Source of the DNA: JALZKA01 sp963721645 | GTDB lineage: Bacteria; Actinomycetota; Thermoleophilia; Solirubrobacterales; 70-9 | Assembly (NCBI GenBank): GCA_963721645.1 | Contig: CAVRJK010000002.1 | Location: 62,001 to 126,000 of the forward strand | Direction of reading: 5' to 3' | DNA: 64,000 nucleotides | Part shown: one piece after another, positions 33,481-41,721 of the stretch | Layout: every line of letters starts with the position of its first letter | Numbering within the stretch: the stretch's first letter is position 1 | Notes under the pieces: model-generated | Databases searched by the model: none | The model's input: the letters and a program-made list of their open reading frames with translations, nothing else | What the model was told of the DNA's origin: nothing | Position numbers and translations under genes: made by a program

Positions 33481-35100
33481 ATGAGCGACACGACTGAGCA
33501 CGCAGGAGAGGCTCCGGGAGCACCGGCCGAAACGGATGCCGGACAGGAGACCGGCATGCAGGCGCTGGTCCGTGACCTCCACGAGCGCCGGGAGAAGGCA
33601 AAGCTCGGCGGCGGTCCCGACAAGATCGCCAAGCAGCACGAACGCGGCAAGCTGACGGCCCGCGAGCGCATCGACCTTCTGGTCGACGAGGGCACCTTCG
33701 TCGAGATGGGCATCCACGGTCGCCCCCACTTCTCCCAGCGGGTGATGGAGGGCAAGGACGCTCCCGCCGACGGCGTCGTCACAGGCTGGGGAGAGGTGGA
33801 CGGGCGCACCGTCGCGATCGCGGCTTACGACTTCACCGTGATGGCCGGCTCGATGGGGATGACCGGAGAGCTCAAGGTCACGCGCCTCCGAGAGATCGCA
33901 CTCAAGCAGCGCATGCCGCTGATCTGGCTCCTCGACTCAGCCGGTGCTCGGATCCAGGAAGCGTCCGGATCGCTCTTCGCGGGCTCGGGCCACCTGTTCC
34001 GCGAAGAGGTTGAGATGTCGGGAGTCGTCCCGATGGTCGCGGCCATGCTTGGCCCCTGCGCAGCCGGCACCGCCTACATCCCGGGGCTTTCGGACTTCGT
34101 GCCGATGGTCGTGGGCCAGGGCGCGATGGCGCTAGCGGGTCCGCACCTGACCAAGGCGGTCACGGGCGAGGACATCTCGATGGAGGAACTGGGCGGGGCG
34201 AAGGTCCACTGCCGCAAGTCCGGCGTTGGCGACCTGGAGGTAAAGGACGACGCCGAGTGCATCGAGTCGGTCAAGACCTACCTCTCGTTCTTCCCGTCCA
34301 ACTGCGAGCAGAAGCCGCCGCTCCGCGAGACGCAGGACCCCGACGACCGCATGTCCGAGAAGCTCCTGGACATCGTCCCCGAGTCGGCTCGCCATCCGTA
34401 CGACATGTACGAGGTGATTCGCGAGATCGTCGACGACGGGGAGTACTTCGACCTGAAGCCGAAGTTCGCGAAGACGGTCATCACCTGCCTGGCGCGCTTT
34501 GGCGGCCAGCCGGTCGGCATCGTCGCCAGCCAGCCCAAGCATCTGGGCGGCATCCTGGAGAACGACTCTGCCGACAAGGCCGCCCGCTTCGTCAACCTCT
34601 GCGACGCCTTCTCGATCCCGCTGGTCTTCTTGCAGGACGTGCCGGGTTTCATGGTCGGCTCGAAGACCGAGCACGCGGGCATCATCCGCCACGGCGCGAA
34701 GATGCTCTACGCGATCTCGCGAGCAACCGTTCCGAAGGTCACCGTGGTGATCCGCAAGGCCTACGGCGCCGGCTATTACGTGATGAACGGAAAGGCCTAC
34801 GAGCCCGACCAGATCTATGCCTGGCCGTCGGCCGAGATCTCGGTCATGGGCGCCGAGGGCGCGGTGAACATCATCGGCCGCTCGGCGATCGAGGCTTCAG
34901 ACGATCCCGACGCGACACGCGAAGCGATGCTGAACGCGGTCCGTGAGCAGATCGACGTCTACATCGCCGCGGGCAACGCGATGATCGACGACGTCATCGA
35001 CCCGCGCGAGACCCGGCCGCGGATCATCTCCGCGCTGCGGATGGCGAAGGACAAGAAGGTCGAACGTCCATGGCGCAAGCACGGGGTGATGCCGGTCTGA
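33481..35100 (+). CDS. Acyl-CoA carboxylase, carboxyltransferase (beta) subunit
   Basis: A 539-residue protein of the propionyl-/methylcrotonyl-CoA carboxylase beta family. After a variable 25-residue start come the conserved HERGKLTARERIDLLVDEG, the acyl-CoA binding half (DSAGARIQEASGSLFAGSG) and the carboxybiotin half (LQDVPGFMVGSKTEHAGIIR, then VIRKAYGAGYYVM). It transfers CO2 from carboxybiotin to an acyl-CoA. The required biotin carboxylase is not nearby; a stand-alone biotin carrier is encoded at 18 kb. Neighbouring beta-oxidation genes suggest a catabolic acyl-CoA substrate. Confidence 0.94.
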   Translation: MSDTTEHAGEAPGAPAETDAGQETGMQALVRDLHERREKAKLGGGPDKIAKQHERGKLTARERIDLLVDEGTFVEMGIHGRPHFSQRVMEGKDAPADGVVTGWGEVDGRTVAIAAYDFTVMAGSMGMTGELKVTRLREIALKQRMPLIWLLDSAGARIQEASGSLFAGSGHLFREEVEMSGVVPMVAAMLGPCAAGTAYIPGLSDFVPMVVGQGAMALAGPHLTKAVTGEDISMEELGGAKVHCRKSGVGDLEVKDDAECIESVKTYLSFFPSNCEQKPPLRETQDPDDRMSEKLLDIVPESARHPYDMYEVIREIVDDGEYFDLKPKFAKTVITCLARFGGQPVGIVASQPKHLGGILENDSADKAARFVNLCDAFSIPLVFLQDVPGFMVGSKTEHAGIIRHGAKMLYAISRATVPKVTVVIRKAYGAGYYVMNGKAYEPDQIYAWPSAEISVMGAEGAVNIIGRSAIEASDDPDATREAMLNAVREQIDVYIAAGNAMIDDVIDPRETRPRIISALRMAKDKKVERPWRKHGVMPV

Positions 35101-35534
35101 GCGGCGACGAAGCTGGCCGGGCGCCAGGCAACCTTGGCCTCACCCAGAACCTGTTCGCGATCTGGAATACGCGTGACTTCGAGGGCCTCATACCACTCGT
35201 GGCTGACGATCTGGAGTGGGTGCCGCAGACTATGTCGGCGGTCGAAGGTAGCTCGTTTCGAGGCGTCGATGGCTTGCGCGAGTTCTTCGGCGAGTGGGAC
35301 AGCACCTGGGCAACCTGGGAAGTCGAGCCGAACGAGGTAAAGGATCTGGGCGATCACGTCCTCGTGCTGGGCAAGGTCCACGCGGAGGCGCGAAGCAGCG
35401 GACTCGAGCTCGACCAGCCCGTTGCCTACCTGTTCGAGTTCCGCGAGGGCTTGCTCGCCTACGGAGCGACCTTTTTTGACCACAACGAGGCCAGGAACGC
35501 GGCCCGCGCTCGCGGCGCCCTCGAGGCCCTATGA
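35070..35534 (+). CDS. SnoaL/NTF2-like fold protein
   Basis: A 154-residue small protein whose ATG lies 31 bases inside the end of the carboxyltransferase gene. The segment LFAIWNTRDFEGLIPLVADD, later FRGVDGLREFFGEWDSTW and the end VAYLFEFREGLLAYGATFFD fit the SnoaL-like NTF2 fold, a cone-shaped pocket used by enzymes and binding proteins alike. The first 25 residues are not conserved in character. Its place in the operon suggests a pathway enzyme or ligand-binding helper, but no reaction can be named. Confidence 0.82.
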   Translation: MAQARGDAGLSGDEAGRAPGNLGLTQNLFAIWNTRDFEGLIPLVADDLEWVPQTMSAVEGSSFRGVDGLREFFGEWDSTWATWEVEPNEVKDLGDHVLVLGKVHAEARSSGLELDQPVAYLFEFREGLLAYGATFFDHNEARNAARARGALEAL

Positions 35535-35692
35535 GCGACCTACGCGAGAACTCGGGCGGCCAGGGGATGGTGCTTTTTGTGAGGGGTGCCGGAGCGGCCT
35601 CGATCGTGATCGGAAACGACCCTGGCGAACGAGCTGAGCTTGTAGCGCTTCTCGCCGAAATCGACAGAGCCAGAGGAGACACCACAGCATGA
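35531..35692 (+). CDS. 53-residue protein, possible acyl-CoA carboxylase epsilon subunit
   Basis: A short frame joined to both neighbours by ATGA overlaps (start at 35531, stop at 35690-35692), strong evidence for translation. The C-terminal half reads IVIGNDPGERAELVALLAEI, similar in pattern to the GNPT-x-EELAALVAVL core of actinobacterial acyl-CoA carboxylase epsilon subunits (PccE/AccE type), which are small and encoded near the beta subunit, as here. The N-terminal half is Gly-rich with a short hydrophobic strand. The resemblance is partial and could be chance. Confidence 0.55.
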   Translation: MSDLRENSGGQGMVLFVRGAGAASIVIGNDPGERAELVALLAEIDRARGDTTA

Positions 35693-35859
35693 GCACTTTC
35701 GACCAGCCCGTGATTCTCAGCTGCTCGATCTCGGGCGCGATCGCGAACCGGGAGCAGTGCCCTGCCATCCCGTATACGCCCTCCGAGTACGCGGCTGAGG
35801 CACGGCGCGCCGTCGACGAGGGCGCCTCCCAGATCCACATCCATGCGCGCACGCACTGA
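35689..35859 (+). pseudogene. N-terminal fragment of a BKACE-family (DUF849) enzyme
   Basis: Starts with ATG overlapping the previous stop (ATGA). The 56 residues begin with VILSCSISGAIANREQCPAI and end in SQIHIHARTH, whose HIH supplies the two metal-binding His of the beta-keto acid cleavage enzyme family. The TGA at 35857 follows at once, while the +1 frame continues the family with DGVPSYE. Removing the T at 35857 fuses both parts. Confidence 0.75.
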
Positions 35860-36601
35860 CGGCGTCCCCTCGTACGAGATCGAGGACTTCCGCGCGATCA
35901 CCCAGGCGATCCTGGACGAGGTCGGCGACGTGATCATCAACTACTCCACCGGCGCGATCGGCGTGCCGATGGAGAAGCGCCTCGCGTATCTGCGCGAACT
36001 CACCCCCGACGTGGCCGCGCTGAACATGAGCTCGATGAACTACGCGAAGTACTCGAAGCGACGCAAGGACTTCGTCTTCAAGGCCGTCTTCGAGAACTCG
36101 TTCGACACGATCATCGAGTTCCTCACCGAGATGCGCGAAATCGGGATCAAGCCCGAGCACGAGTGCTTCGACGCGGGTCACGTCGCCAACCTCGACCCGC
36201 TCATCGACATGGGTCTCGTCACCGAGCCGCATCAGATCTCGCTCGTCATGGGTGTCACCGGCGGCATCCGCCCGACCTCCAAGAACATCGGCTTCATGTC
36301 CGAGCAGATCCCGGGCGGCCCTGACCGCGGCGCCAACTGGCAGGTCATCGGAATCTCTCGTGACCAGTGGCGCCTCCTCGCCACCTCGCTCACGCTGGGC
36401 GGCAACGTCCGCGCGGGACTCGAGGACAACCTGTACCTGCCGGGCGGCGAGATGGCCCGCTCGAACGGCGACCTCATCGGCAAGGCGCGTCAGATGGCCG
36501 AGGACATCGGTCGGCGCGCCGCGACGATCCCCGAGGCCCGCGAGATGCTGGGACTCGGCGAGAAGTCGCAGGCGCTGAGAAAAGCCGGAGCAGCGACCTG
36601 A
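35843..36601 (+). CDS. BKACE-family (DUF849) enzyme, main part, frameshifted from its N-terminus
   Basis: About 245 residues of a beta-keto acid cleavage enzyme (the 3-keto-5-aminohexanoate cleavage family). Recognisable are INYSTGAIGVPMEKRLAYLR, GIKPEHECFDAGHVANL, LVMGVTGGIRPTSKNI, and RAGLEDNLYLPGGEMARSNG, which holds the conserved Glu-Asp pair near the metal. These enzymes react a beta-keto acid with acetyl-CoA to give acetoacetate and a new acyl-CoA. Without its first 56 residues the protein lacks its metal-binding HIH and should be inactive. One surplus base at 35857 explains the break; the repaired protein has 303 residues. Confidence 0.82.
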   Translation: MRARTDGVPSYEIEDFRAITQAILDEVGDVIINYSTGAIGVPMEKRLAYLRELTPDVAALNMSSMNYAKYSKRRKDFVFKAVFENSFDTIIEFLTEMREIGIKPEHECFDAGHVANLDPLIDMGLVTEPHQISLVMGVTGGIRPTSKNIGFMSEQIPGGPDRGANWQVIGISRDQWRLLATSLTLGGNVRAGLEDNLYLPGGEMARSNGDLIGKARQMAEDIGRRAATIPEAREMLGLGEKSQALRKAGAAT

Positions 36602-37839
36602 TGCTGAAGCCGGGGACGATGGAGGGCGTCACGGTCCTGGACTTGAGCCGCCTGCTGCCGGGCGGTTACTGCTCGCTTCTCCTGGCCGACGCGGGAGCCG
36701 ACGTGATCAAGGTCGAGGACACGGGCATGGGCGACTACGTCCGCTGGGCGCCGCCCTACTACGGCACCGACGAGCAGCAGGGCCTGGGCACCCGCTCCGG
36801 CCTCTACCTCGCGCTCAACCGCGGCAAGCGCTCCATCCGACTCGACCTGAAATCCGACGGGGGTCGGGAAGCATTGCTTCGACTCGTTCGCGACGCGGAC
36901 GTCGTGCTCGAGAGCTTCCGCCCCGGCGTCCTCGACCGACTGGGCGTCGGCTACGAGACCTTGAAAGCCGAGAACCCCCGGATCATCTATTGCGCGATCA
37001 CGGGCTACGGCCTGACCGGGCCGAACGTGAAGCGCGCGGGGCATGACACGAACTACCTGGCGCTCGGCGGGCTCCTGGGCCTGACCGGCGCCGCGGACGG
37101 TCCGCCCGTCTCGGCCGGTGGACAGATCGCCGACCTGGGCGGCGGGGGCCTGATGGCGACGTTCGGCATCCTCGCTGCGCTCTGGGAGCGGGAGCGCTCG
37201 GGTGAGGGGCAGCTGGTCGATGTCTCGATGACCGACGGAGCGATCAGCTGGCTCGCGATGGTGGCAGGCGCGTTCTTCGCCGACGGCAAGGTCCCTCAGC
37301 GCGGGCAGGAAATGTTGAACGGCGGCGTCGCGTGTTACCTCCCGTACGAATGCGCGGACGGCTGGGTCTCTTGCGGCGCGCTGGAGCCGAAGTTCTGGCA
37401 GGCGTTCTGCCGCGGCACCGATCGCGAGGACCTGCTCGAGCATCAGTTCTCAAAGCCCGGCTCCGAGGGCCACGCGGCCATCGCTGAGGTCTTCATGGCC
37501 AAGACCAAGGCCGAGTGGGCAGCCTTCAACGACGAGTACGACTGCTGCGTCGAGCCCGTTCTCGACCTGGACGAGGCGATGTCCTCGGATCTGGTCAAAG
37601 AGCGCGAGATGGTCGTCGAGCTCGACCAGCCTGAGCTCGGTCCAGTGCGGCTGCTCGGCATGCCGGTCAAGTTTTCCCGCACGCCCGGCGACGCGACTCG
37701 CCCCGCCCCTGCGCTTGGCGAGAACACCCGCGAAGTGCTCGAATCGGCCGGCTATGAGGTCGGCGAGATCGACGAGTTGATTGAGTCCGGCGCGGCGGCC
37801 GCTCTGAGCACCAAGGCCATGGGGACATTCCTTTCCTGA
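36601..37839 (+). CDS. CaiB/BaiF-type (class III) CoA transferase
   Basis: The start is the ATG at 36601 that overlaps the previous stop as TGATG; longer frames read through the upstream gene. The 412-residue protein has the N-terminal MEGVTVLDLSRLLPGGYCS, ADAGADVIKVEDTGMGDY (the Asp expected to form the covalent CoA-transfer intermediate lies in this class at a nearby conserved site), ALNRGKRSIRLDLKS, and ITGYGLTGPNVKRAGHDTNY. It moves CoA between carboxylic acids. In this operon it could activate the acid substrate or recycle CoA from acetoacetyl-CoA or acyl-CoA products. Confidence 0.92.
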   Translation: MLKPGTMEGVTVLDLSRLLPGGYCSLLLADAGADVIKVEDTGMGDYVRWAPPYYGTDEQQGLGTRSGLYLALNRGKRSIRLDLKSDGGREALLRLVRDADVVLESFRPGVLDRLGVGYETLKAENPRIIYCAITGYGLTGPNVKRAGHDTNYLALGGLLGLTGAADGPPVSAGGQIADLGGGGLMATFGILAALWERERSGEGQLVDVSMTDGAISWLAMVAGAFFADGKVPQRGQEMLNGGVACYLPYECADGWVSCGALEPKFWQAFCRGTDREDLLEHQFSKPGSEGHAAIAEVFMAKTKAEWAAFNDEYDCCVEPVLDLDEAMSSDLVKEREMVVELDQPELGPVRLLGMPVKFSRTPGDATRPAPALGENTREVLESAGYEVGEIDELIESGAAAALSTKAMGTFLS

Positions 37840-38465
37840 TGGCCGCGCCCGCCAAGGAGCTCTTGAAGATCTCGGAGCTTGCCGAGCGCGCCGAGGTTCC
37901 GGTGGCGACCGTTCGCCATTACCTGCGCGAGGGTCTTTTGCCCGAGCCGGTGAAGACATCGAAGAACATGGCGTACTACCCGCCGGAGTTCGCCGAGCGG
38001 ATCAGGATGATCAAGCGCCTCCAGGAGGAGCGCTTCATGCCCCTGCGGGTCATCCGCGACGCGCTGCTGGCGGAGCGCACACCGAAGTCAGAGGTGCTCG
38101 AGCGCTTCGATCTGTCCACGCGTGCCCTTGACAGGCTCGCCGAGGTTGGCGTTCTCAGCCCCAACGGCCAGGGATATACAAGAGACGACGTGAGGATCGT
38201 CGAGGCGATCGCGAAGTTTCGCGCCGAAGGATGGAACGAAAAGACGGGGTTCGGGGCCCGCGATGTCGCGCGATTGATGCAGGGCCTCGAACCGATCGTC
38301 GCCGACGAGCTGGCCCTGATGGTCGAGCGCTTCTCGGCGCTCGAGCCCGAACGGGCGGCCGAGCTGATGGAGAGCGGCATGAATCCGTTCCCGGAGCTGA
38401 TCGGCGCGCTTCATGCGAAGGCGCTGACGCAGACGTTCGAGCGCGAGCGCGCGGAGCGGGGCTAG
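37839..38465 (+). CDS. MerR-family transcriptional regulator
   Basis: A 208-residue regulator, its ATG overlapping the CoA transferase stop (TGATG). The N-terminal winged helix-turn-helix reads LLKISELAERAEVPVATVRH, followed by YLREGLLPEP, and the coiled-coil dimer helix follows (FAERIRMIKRLQEERFMPLR). The C-terminal effector part is helical with no Cys cluster, so metal sensing is unlikely. As the last gene of the acyl-CoA operon it probably controls it in response to a CoA ester or acid, as LiuR does for leucine degradation. The A/T-rich region at 32.67 kb is a candidate site. Confidence 0.9.
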   Translation: MAAPAKELLKISELAERAEVPVATVRHYLREGLLPEPVKTSKNMAYYPPEFAERIRMIKRLQEERFMPLRVIRDALLAERTPKSEVLERFDLSTRALDRLAEVGVLSPNGQGYTRDDVRIVEAIAKFRAEGWNEKTGFGARDVARLMQGLEPIVADELALMVERFSALEPERAAELMESGMNPFPELIGALHAKALTQTFERERAERG

Positions 38466-38468
38466 CGC

Positions 38469-39512
38469 TCAGCCGAGAATCAGGTCGGCTGCGGTGCGCA
38501 TGAGGCCGATGTCGCCGGCGATCAGGATGGTCGTGACGAACGAGTCGCGCCAGGCGTCCAGGTCGTGGCGGATCTTGTCCTCGGGGCCGATCAGCGACAT
38601 CTGGTCGATCAGCTCGAACGGGATGGCGGCCGCAGCCTCGTCCTTTTTACCGTCCAGATAGAGGCTCTGGACCTCTTCGACCATGTCGCCGTAGCCCATC
38701 CGGATCGGGACGTTCGCGTGGAAGTTCGTCTTCTTGGCGCCCATGCCGCCGAAGTAGAGGGCGTAGTAATGGCGGAGCGCGTCGGCAGCGGCCTCGACAT
38801 CGTCGGAGACGATCATCGGCACCATCGCGGCAACCTCGAACTCGTCAGCGGTCCGCCGTGCGTTTTCGCGCGCGAAGCCCTCGGCAAGCGCGTCGTTGTA
38901 GAGCTCGAGGTGCTCGGGCTCCGGCGAGAGGAGCATCGCCATCCACCCGTCACAGAGCTCGGCGCCCATCGCGACGTTCTTGGGTCCTTCGGCGGCGAGG
39001 AAGATCGGGATGTCCTCGCGGAGCGGATGGATCGACGACTTCAGCGGCTTGCCGAGGCCGGTGCCGTCCGGGAGGGGAAGGGGGTAGGCGGGGCCGTCTG
39101 CCGTGACAGGGCCTTCGCGGCGCCAGATGTCTCGCATGATTCCGATGTACTCACGGGTGCGGGCGAGGGGCTTGGCGAATGGCATTCCGTACCAGCCCTC
39201 GACGACCTGCGGCCCCGAGGCGCCGATGCCCAGGATCATCCGGCCGCCGGAGAGATGGTCGAGCGTCATTGCGGCCATGGCCGCCGCTGCCGGCTGGCGC
39301 GCCGAGAGCTGCATGATCCCGGTGCCGAGTCGCACGTTCTCGGTGCGCGAACCCCACCACGCGAGAGGCGTCAGGCAGTCCGATCCGTAGGCCTCGGCGC
39401 ACCAGATCGAATCCACGCCCAGCGAGTCGGCGGCAGCGATCGCCTCCTCCACGCCCGCGGGTGGCCCCTTGGCCCAGTAGCCGGTGTTGTAGCCGAGCTT
39501 GAGATCACCCAT
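38469..39512 (-). CDS. LLM-class F420-dependent oxidoreductase
   Basis: A 347-residue luciferase-like TIM-barrel protein, starting at the ATG at 39512. Typical blocks are LGYNTGYW, VRLGTGIMQLSARQP, MAAMTLDHLSGGRMILGIGASGPQVVEGWYG and IFLAAEGPKNVAMGAELCDG. This wording matches the F420-dependent branch and not the FMN-dependent monooxygenases. Substrate is unknown. It converges with the MerR gene and diverges from a small membrane protein gene. Confidence 0.88.
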   Translation of the reverse strand: MGDLKLGYNTGYWAKGPPAGVEEAIAAADSLGVDSIWCAEAYGSDCLTPLAWWGSRTENVRLGTGIMQLSARQPAAAAMAAMTLDHLSGGRMILGIGASGPQVVEGWYGMPFAKPLARTREYIGIMRDIWRREGPVTADGPAYPLPLPDGTGLGKPLKSSIHPLREDIPIFLAAEGPKNVAMGAELCDGWMAMLLSPEPEHLELYNDALAEGFARENARRTADEFEVAAMVPMIVSDDVEAAADALRHYYALYFGGMGAKKTNFHANVPIRMGYGDMVEEVQSLYLDGKKDEAAAAIPFELIDQMSLIGPEDKIRHDLDAWRDSFVTTILIAGDIGLMRTAADLILG

Positions 39513-39620
39513 CGCGCGCAGCAACTCTCGCAGATGGCGCGCGGGTTGTGCGTGGCGCAACCGCCGCGCCACGTGGCCGCCAGACGGGAGCTTCGATCGC
39601 AGTGGGCATACGATCTCGGC

Positions 39621-40037
39621 ATGTCGAACGGATGGGGAGACGGCGAGCGGTCGGGACGCTTCGCGGCGCTCCTGGCCTTGGGGGGCGCGGCCACGGCCGC
39701 TCTTTCGGTTGTTTTTGCAGCGGCAACGGGGGACCCGTATCTCGAGGCGGATGGCGTGAACCCCTGGGTAGTCGTCTTTGCCGCCGGCCTCATGGCGGCA
39801 CTCATCGCGTTTCCGTTCGGGTTCGAGGTGCGCCTGCGGGAGCGCTATCCGGATCGCGACAAGCGCTGGGAGGCCGCGCTCGTGATCTGGGGCCTCGTCG
39901 CAGGAGTGCTCCTGGCGATCGGTTTGGCGGCAGGCTTCGACACGGCGACGCTCGGCGGTGCGGTGGGCCTGATCCTGGTGATCGAGTCCGCGCTGGTCGT
40001 GGGTACGGTCGCGGTCTGGCTGCTCAGCGGCGGGTAG
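39621..40037 (+). CDS. Small four-helix membrane protein of unknown function
   Basis: A 138-residue protein with four predicted membrane helices: about residues 13-34, 48-68, 84-104 and 112-134. A short cytoplasmic Arg/Asp-rich loop (VRLRERYPDRDKRWEA) lies between helices 2 and 3. I do not recognise a family. The ATG at 39621 is the first start after which the frame has protein character. It is divergent from the F420-type oxidoreductase gene. Confidence 0.65.
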   Translation: MSNGWGDGERSGRFAALLALGGAATAALSVVFAAATGDPYLEADGVNPWVVVFAAGLMAALIAFPFGFEVRLRERYPDRDKRWEAALVIWGLVAGVLLAIGLAAGFDTATLGGAVGLILVIESALVVGTVAVWLLSGG

Positions 40038-40045
40038 GTGACTAT

Positions 40046-40150
40046 ATGGCTGACCGTTTCATCTACGCGACGGCGCGTAGGAGCGGCGCTCCGCTCATCA
40101 CCATGGACCGCAGCATCCGGGACTATGACCCGAGGGCGACGATCTGGTGA
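40046..40150 (+). pseudogene. VapC-like PIN-domain remnant (C-terminal end)
   Basis: A frame of 34 residues reads DRFIYATARRSGAPLITMDR then IRDYDPRATIW. This matches the last part of PIN-domain toxins: the Asp-x-x-Ile-x-Ala-x-A helix and the LITxDRxIRDYDP strand with its conserved acidic residues. The N-terminal two thirds of the domain are absent upstream, where the frame is unrelated. It is most likely the leftover of a VapBC toxin gene; no antitoxin is seen. Confidence 0.6.
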
Positions 40151-40180
40151 GGGCCGTGCGGGCTGTCTCTAGAATCCCGA

Positions 40181-40196
40181 TTGACCCGTCAGTCAA
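40181..40196. promoter_or_regulatory. Inverted repeat, candidate TetR operator and promoter
   Basis: TTGAC (40181-40185) and GTCAA (40192-40196) form an inverted repeat with a 6-base spacer, 44 bases before the nitrilase start. TTGACC could also serve as a -35 element. The pattern resembles operators of TetR-type regulators; the TetR gene lies at the end of the same operon. Confidence 0.45.
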
Positions 40197-40239
40197 CGGC
40201 TGAGTCCCCCGCGACTCGAGGCCACTGGAGCAAGAGCAC

Positions 40240-41067
40240 ATGCGCGCCGCCGTGATCCAGCTCAACTCGGATTCGAACGTCGCCGGCAACCTGGAAAGGG
40301 CCGAATCGCTTGTGCATGCCGCCGCCGCCGACGGAGCTGAGTTCGTCTGCCTACCCGAGAAATGGGCGCTCCTCGGGCCGGGTGCGGTGATCGCGGCGGG
40401 CGCGGAGCCGCTGGACGGACCGATCGTCAGCGCAGCCTCGTCGTGGGCGCGCGAACTTGGCATCCACCTGTGCGCCGGCAGTGTTCCCGAGGATTCCGGC
40501 GACGGAGGCAATCCGTTCAACACCTCAGTCCTCCTCGATCCCGAGGGTGTGATCGTGGCGAAATACCGCAAAGTCCACATGTTCGACGTCGATATCGAGG
40601 GCACCGAGTACCGGGAGTCCGAGCATGAGCGGGCGGGGGAAGCTTTGACGACCGCCGTGGCCGGCGAGCTGGAGCTCGGCCTTTCCGTCTGTTACGACCT
40701 GCGCTTCCCCGAGCTGTTCCGGATCCTCGCCCTCCGCGGGGCGACCGCCTTCACCATCCCGTCCGCGTTCACCGCGATCACCGGGCGCGCGCATTGGGAG
40801 GTCCTCCTGCGCGCCCGCGCGGTGGAGAACTCCGCGTTTGTGATCGCGGCCGGCCAGGTCGGCGCCGCCAAGCCTCACTACGACTCATGGGGGCATTCGA
40901 TGCTCGTCGATCCCTGGGGCCGGATCCTCGCCACCGTCGCGGAGGGAGAGGGCCACGCCTGCGCCGACCTCGATCTCGCTGAGCTTCAGCGCATCCGCGA
41001 GTCCCTGCCCTCGCTCGCAAACCGGCGCCCCGATGCTTATGAGTGGCCTGTGGAGGCTCACGCCTGA
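40240..41067 (+). CDS. Carbon-nitrogen hydrolase (nitrilase superfamily, Nit1-like)
   Basis: A 275-residue amidase-fold protein. The catalytic triad is Glu in FVCLPEKWALL (about residue 40), Lys in AKYRKVHMFDVDI (about 112) and Cys in LSVCYDLRFPELFR (about 149). The sequence ARAVENSAFVIAAGQVG and WGHSMLVDPWGRIL are typical of the Nit branch that hydrolyses deaminated glutathione and similar omega-amides. The exact substrate is not certain. It is coupled to the TetR gene by a TGATG overlap. Confidence 0.9.
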   Translation: MRAAVIQLNSDSNVAGNLERAESLVHAAAADGAEFVCLPEKWALLGPGAVIAAGAEPLDGPIVSAASSWARELGIHLCAGSVPEDSGDGGNPFNTSVLLDPEGVIVAKYRKVHMFDVDIEGTEYRESEHERAGEALTTAVAGELELGLSVCYDLRFPELFRILALRGATAFTIPSAFTAITGRAHWEVLLRARAVENSAFVIAAGQVGAAKPHYDSWGHSMLVDPWGRILATVAEGEGHACADLDLAELQRIRESLPSLANRRPDAYEWPVEAHA

Positions 41068-41669
41068 TGGCCAAGGCGGCACCTCCGAAAGACCGGCGTC
41101 GCCAGATCCTGGACGCGGCCGTCCGCGTCTTTGCCCGCCAGGGCTATCACTCCTGCCGCGTTTCGGACATCGCCGACGAGGCGGGCGTTGCGTATGGGCT
41201 CGTCTATCACTACTTCCGCTCGAAGGACGAGGTGATGAACGAGCTCTTCACCGAGCGCTGGTCGCTCCTTCTTGCCGCGATCGACGAGGTGGACCGAAGC
41301 GATGCATCGGGACGCTCGAAGCTCGACTCGGTTGCCAGGTTCATCATCGAGTCGTATCGGCACGACCCTGAGCTGATGCAGGTCATCATCGTCGAGGTCA
41401 CCCGCGCCGCGAACTCGTTCGGCCGCACGCACCTTCCCGAGATCAATCGCGCCTACGAGGCGATCGAGAAGATCATCGTGGACGCGCAAAAGGCGGGAAC
41501 CTTCCGGGCCGAGGTCGATCCGCGCCTGGCCTCGATGTTTTTCTACGGCGGGATCGAGCAGCTCCTGTCCGGCTGGGTCTTCGAGCTGATCCCCGCCGGC
41601 GAGGGTGACTTCGACCGCGCGCGCGAGACTCTCGTGGACTCGATGTGCGGCGGACTGGAGGCGCGCTAG
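41067..41669 (+). CDS. TetR/AcrR-family transcriptional regulator
   Basis: The ATG at 41067 overlaps the nitrilase stop and gives a 200-residue protein. The helix-turn-helix is ILDAAVRVFARQGYHSCRVS, continuing IADEAGVAYGLVYHYFRSKD, one of the clearest TetR signatures. The C-terminal ligand domain resembles FadR/AcrR-type regulators of fatty-acid metabolism (long amphipathic helices, SMFFYGGIEQLLSGWVFEL). It probably represses its own operon through the inverted repeat at 40181-40196; the effector is not known. Confidence 0.92.
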   Translation: MAKAAPPKDRRRQILDAAVRVFARQGYHSCRVSDIADEAGVAYGLVYHYFRSKDEVMNELFTERWSLLLAAIDEVDRSDASGRSKLDSVARFIIESYRHDPELMQVIIVEVTRAANSFGRTHLPEINRAYEAIEKIIVDAQKAGTFRAEVDPRLASMFFYGGIEQLLSGWVFELIPAGEGDFDRARETLVDSMCGGLEAR

Positions 41670-41721
41670 CCCGGTCCGGTGGGCCAGGCTGCTTTACTCC
41701 CGCCCGAACTGGGAAGGTGTA

